55,000 bases of DNA from Neocallimastix lanati (nom. inval.) (taxonomy: Eukaryota > Neocallimastigomycota > Neocallimastigomycetes > Neocallimastigales > Neocallimastigaceae). The notes beneath the pieces were generated by a model. That model made no database searches, had not been told where the DNA came from, and saw nothing but the letters and a program-made list of their open reading frames with translations. How positions within the stretch are numbered: position 1 is the first letter of the stretch; each line of letters starts with the position of its first letter. Of this stretch, positions 52,355 through 55,000 are shown in pieces. A program made the position numbers and the translations under genes. Location of the stretch: assembly GCA_016946835.1 (NCBI GenBank), contig JACVTC010000118.1, positions 175,001 to 230,000 of the forward strand. Direction: 5' to 3'.

Positions 52355-53977
52355 ATGGATGAAATAAATGAATTGGATATGCCAAGCCTTAAAAATAAAG
52401 AAGAGACAAATTATAACGATTATGAAAGAAGTTCAATGGATTGTCCAATTTCATCTTCAAACATTGGTTATAAATTATTAAAAAAAATGGGTTGGAGTGA
52501 AGGCAAAGGTCTTGGACCTGAATTAGAAGGTACTAAAAAATTTATTAAAATATGTATTGATAAATTTTATTAAATGATTTATAATGTGATACAAAGAATT
52601 AAAAATAAAATAAAAAAAAAATAAAAAAAATAAAAAAAAAAAAAAAGGAAAAAGGAAAAGAATGAATTAATTTTCGTTAATTAGGAATTGTTGATTGTTA
52701 ATATTTTTTAGACAATAAAATATTTTATAAATAAAATTTATTGAATATAATGATTATATAAATAAAATATATAATACAATAAAATGAAATTAATTAAAAT
52801 TATAAAATTATTTATTAATACAAATAATTAAAATGAATTGATTTAAAAAGAATAAATTTAATTATTATGAAAAAATGTTATTTTAAAAAAAAAAAAAAAT
52901 ATAGGAAGAGTTGATCCCATAAGAATTGAAATTAAAGAAGATTTCTGGGGTGTAGGAAAAGATGAAGAAATGAATAGTTATTATCAAATGGTAACCTCAA
53001 AACCAAAACCTACGCAAACAGAGATTATTGCAAATGAAACAGAAGAGGAAAAAAAAATAAGAGAGGTGAAATATAAAAAAAATATTAATTATAAAAAAAT
53101 ATTAATTATAATATACATTTTATATAAATACATTAACGATATTAATTATATATCTTTTATTATTATAATTATTATTATAATTATTATAATAATTATTATT
53201 ATTATTGTTATTATTATTATTATTATTAAATATTTATTATATATTATATACACAAATTTAATTAAAAAAAATATATTCAATATAAAGGAAAAAGTAAGAC
53301 AAGAAGAAGAATTAAAAAAGGAACTAAAAGCAATAAATTCTGTGTTTTATTGTTCACTTTGTAATAAGCAGTATGCAAAAATATCGGAATATGAGCAACA
53401 TTTAGATTCCTATGATCATAATCATAAAAAAAGATTTATGGAAATGAGAAAAACGGAAAAGCTTAATAATAAAAAAAGAGAAGGTGATAAAAAACGGTTG
53501 AAAGAGCAAAAAAGAAACGAAAAAGAAATGCAAATGCTTAATGCGTTTGCTAGTAAACAACAAGGTATCATAGATAGTTCAAATAGAAATATGAACGTAG
53601 ACATAGAAAAAGGAATTAAAACAATAAAAAGTTCTAATAAAAGTGGTGGTGGTTGGGTTAGTTCATTTGAAAGTATAGATAATGATAATGATGAGAAGAG
53701 CTTAACAAAAGATATCAGTAGTAAAGGAACTCCAGGATGGAAAAGTTCTTTCACCTTAGAAGAAAATAATTCTGAGAGTAGTAATTCTGGATGGACAAGT
53801 CCAACAAAAGATTCTGAGACATCAAAGAGTTCAGGAATAAAATTTTCATTTGGTATGAAAAAAATTGATAATTCTGTGAATACCTCCACAACAACTAATA
53901 ATAACAAAACAAGTATTGGTTTCAGTATTAATAAAAAGCCAAGAACTGGACCCATAAAATTTAAATTTAACAAGTAA
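52355..53977 (+). CDS. G-patch and C2H2 zinc-finger protein (GPATCH8-like)
   Basis: Probable nuclear RNA-processing factor, 341 residues. Exons 52355-52529, 52905-53065 and 53288-53977; GT-AG junctions, phases agree (1,026 nt). The G-patch (about residues 35-80) reads [31 protein letters not shown], the glycine pattern that lets such domains activate DEAH-box helicases. DFWGVGKD follows, then a charged helical stretch (EEEKKIREEKVRQEEELKKE). One C2H2 finger has FYCSLCNKQY, a spacer and EYEQHLDSYDHNHKKR, i.e. the RNA/dsRNA-type (jaz-like) finger. The C-terminal third is Ser/Asn/Lys-rich with three GW-S-S repeats (GGGWVSSFES, TPGWKSSFTLE, NSGWTSPT) and ends in TGPIKFKFNK. The order G-patch then C2H2 is that of GPATCH8/ZNF804-type proteins. 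It fits with the SRPK nearby as splicing-related. The exact partner is unknown. Confidence 0.88.
53066..53287 (+). other. G-patch gene intron 2: stop-free and a multiple of three
   Basis: A 222-nt intron (donor GTGAAA, acceptor ATAAAG) with no stop in the frame of the flanking exons. Retention would add 74 residues, mostly Ile/Tyr/Asn/Lys, with a long Ile run between REG-like helix residues and the zinc finger. The donor GTGAAA is weaker than most in this window. Confidence 0.8.

Positions 53978-55000
<1,023 letters not shown>

Noticed and set aside
53422-53973. 183-codon minus-strand ORF
   Set aside because: Shadow of the Ser/Lys-rich tail of the G-patch gene; hydrophobic complement with no intron or domain support.

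Overview
The window is nuclear DNA from a eukaryote with a very AT-rich genome. Intergenic DNA is almost only A and T, full of homopolymers and simple repeats, and coding exons stand out as islands of higher G+C. Genes carry many short GT-AG introns and A-rich contexts before ATG. Base composition, intron style, Asn/Ser-rich proteins, a Cla4-type (PH-CRIB-kinase) PAK and GH114 secreted enzymes fit an anaerobic gut fungus (Neocallimastigomycota: Neocallimastix, Piromyces, Anaeromyces and relatives) best. That placement is inference. Dictyostelium-like amoebae share the base composition but fit the gene set less well.

Layout: (1) 1-815, minus: 5' part of a secreted GH114 glycosidase, cut by the window edge. 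(2) 6452-7599, plus: a second, divergently oriented GH114 paralogue with a poly-Ser linker and a basic tail. (3) 11055-13200, minus: a four-exon type II membrane protein resembling a fungal glycosyltransferase. (4) 18802-27210, plus: a DOCK-family Rac GEF of about 2,387 residues with SH3, DHR-1 and DHR-2. (5) 29611-34402, minus: a 15-exon PAK/Cla4-like kinase, convergent with the DOCK gene. (6) 39189-42154, minus: a divergent importin-alpha. (7) 43296-46162, minus: an SRPK/Sky1-type SR-protein kinase. (8) 48313-51230, plus: a SUC/SLC45-type sugar:H+ symporter. (9) 52355-53977, plus: a G-patch plus C2H2 zinc-finger protein. I rebuilt every exon chain by hand. In all of them the exon phases agree from start to stop (or to the window edge).

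Functional links: DOCK proteins activate Rac-type GTPases and PAK/Cla4 kinases are their effectors, so the convergent pair is a plausible signalling neighbourhood. The PAK linker is unusual. It holds nine perfect-length 24-bp repeats coding an RERSxxRD octapeptide, then an 87-residue tract in which every basic residue alternates with an acidic one. The SRPK, importin-alpha and G-patch genes belong to RNA processing and nuclear import. The two GH114 enzymes and the sugar transporter fit an extracellular polysaccharide-degrading life style.

The most interesting unexplained DNA is a G+C-enriched island at about 28205-28860 between the DOCK and PAK genes. It has hairpins, no convincing reading frame and a T-run on the minus strand, and may be a structured non-coding RNA. 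A smaller island at 9823-9863 lies beside a homogeneous 24-bp minisatellite. Long gene-free stretches (816-6451, 13201-18801, 34403-39188) hold only AT-rich and simple-repeat DNA as far as I can see.
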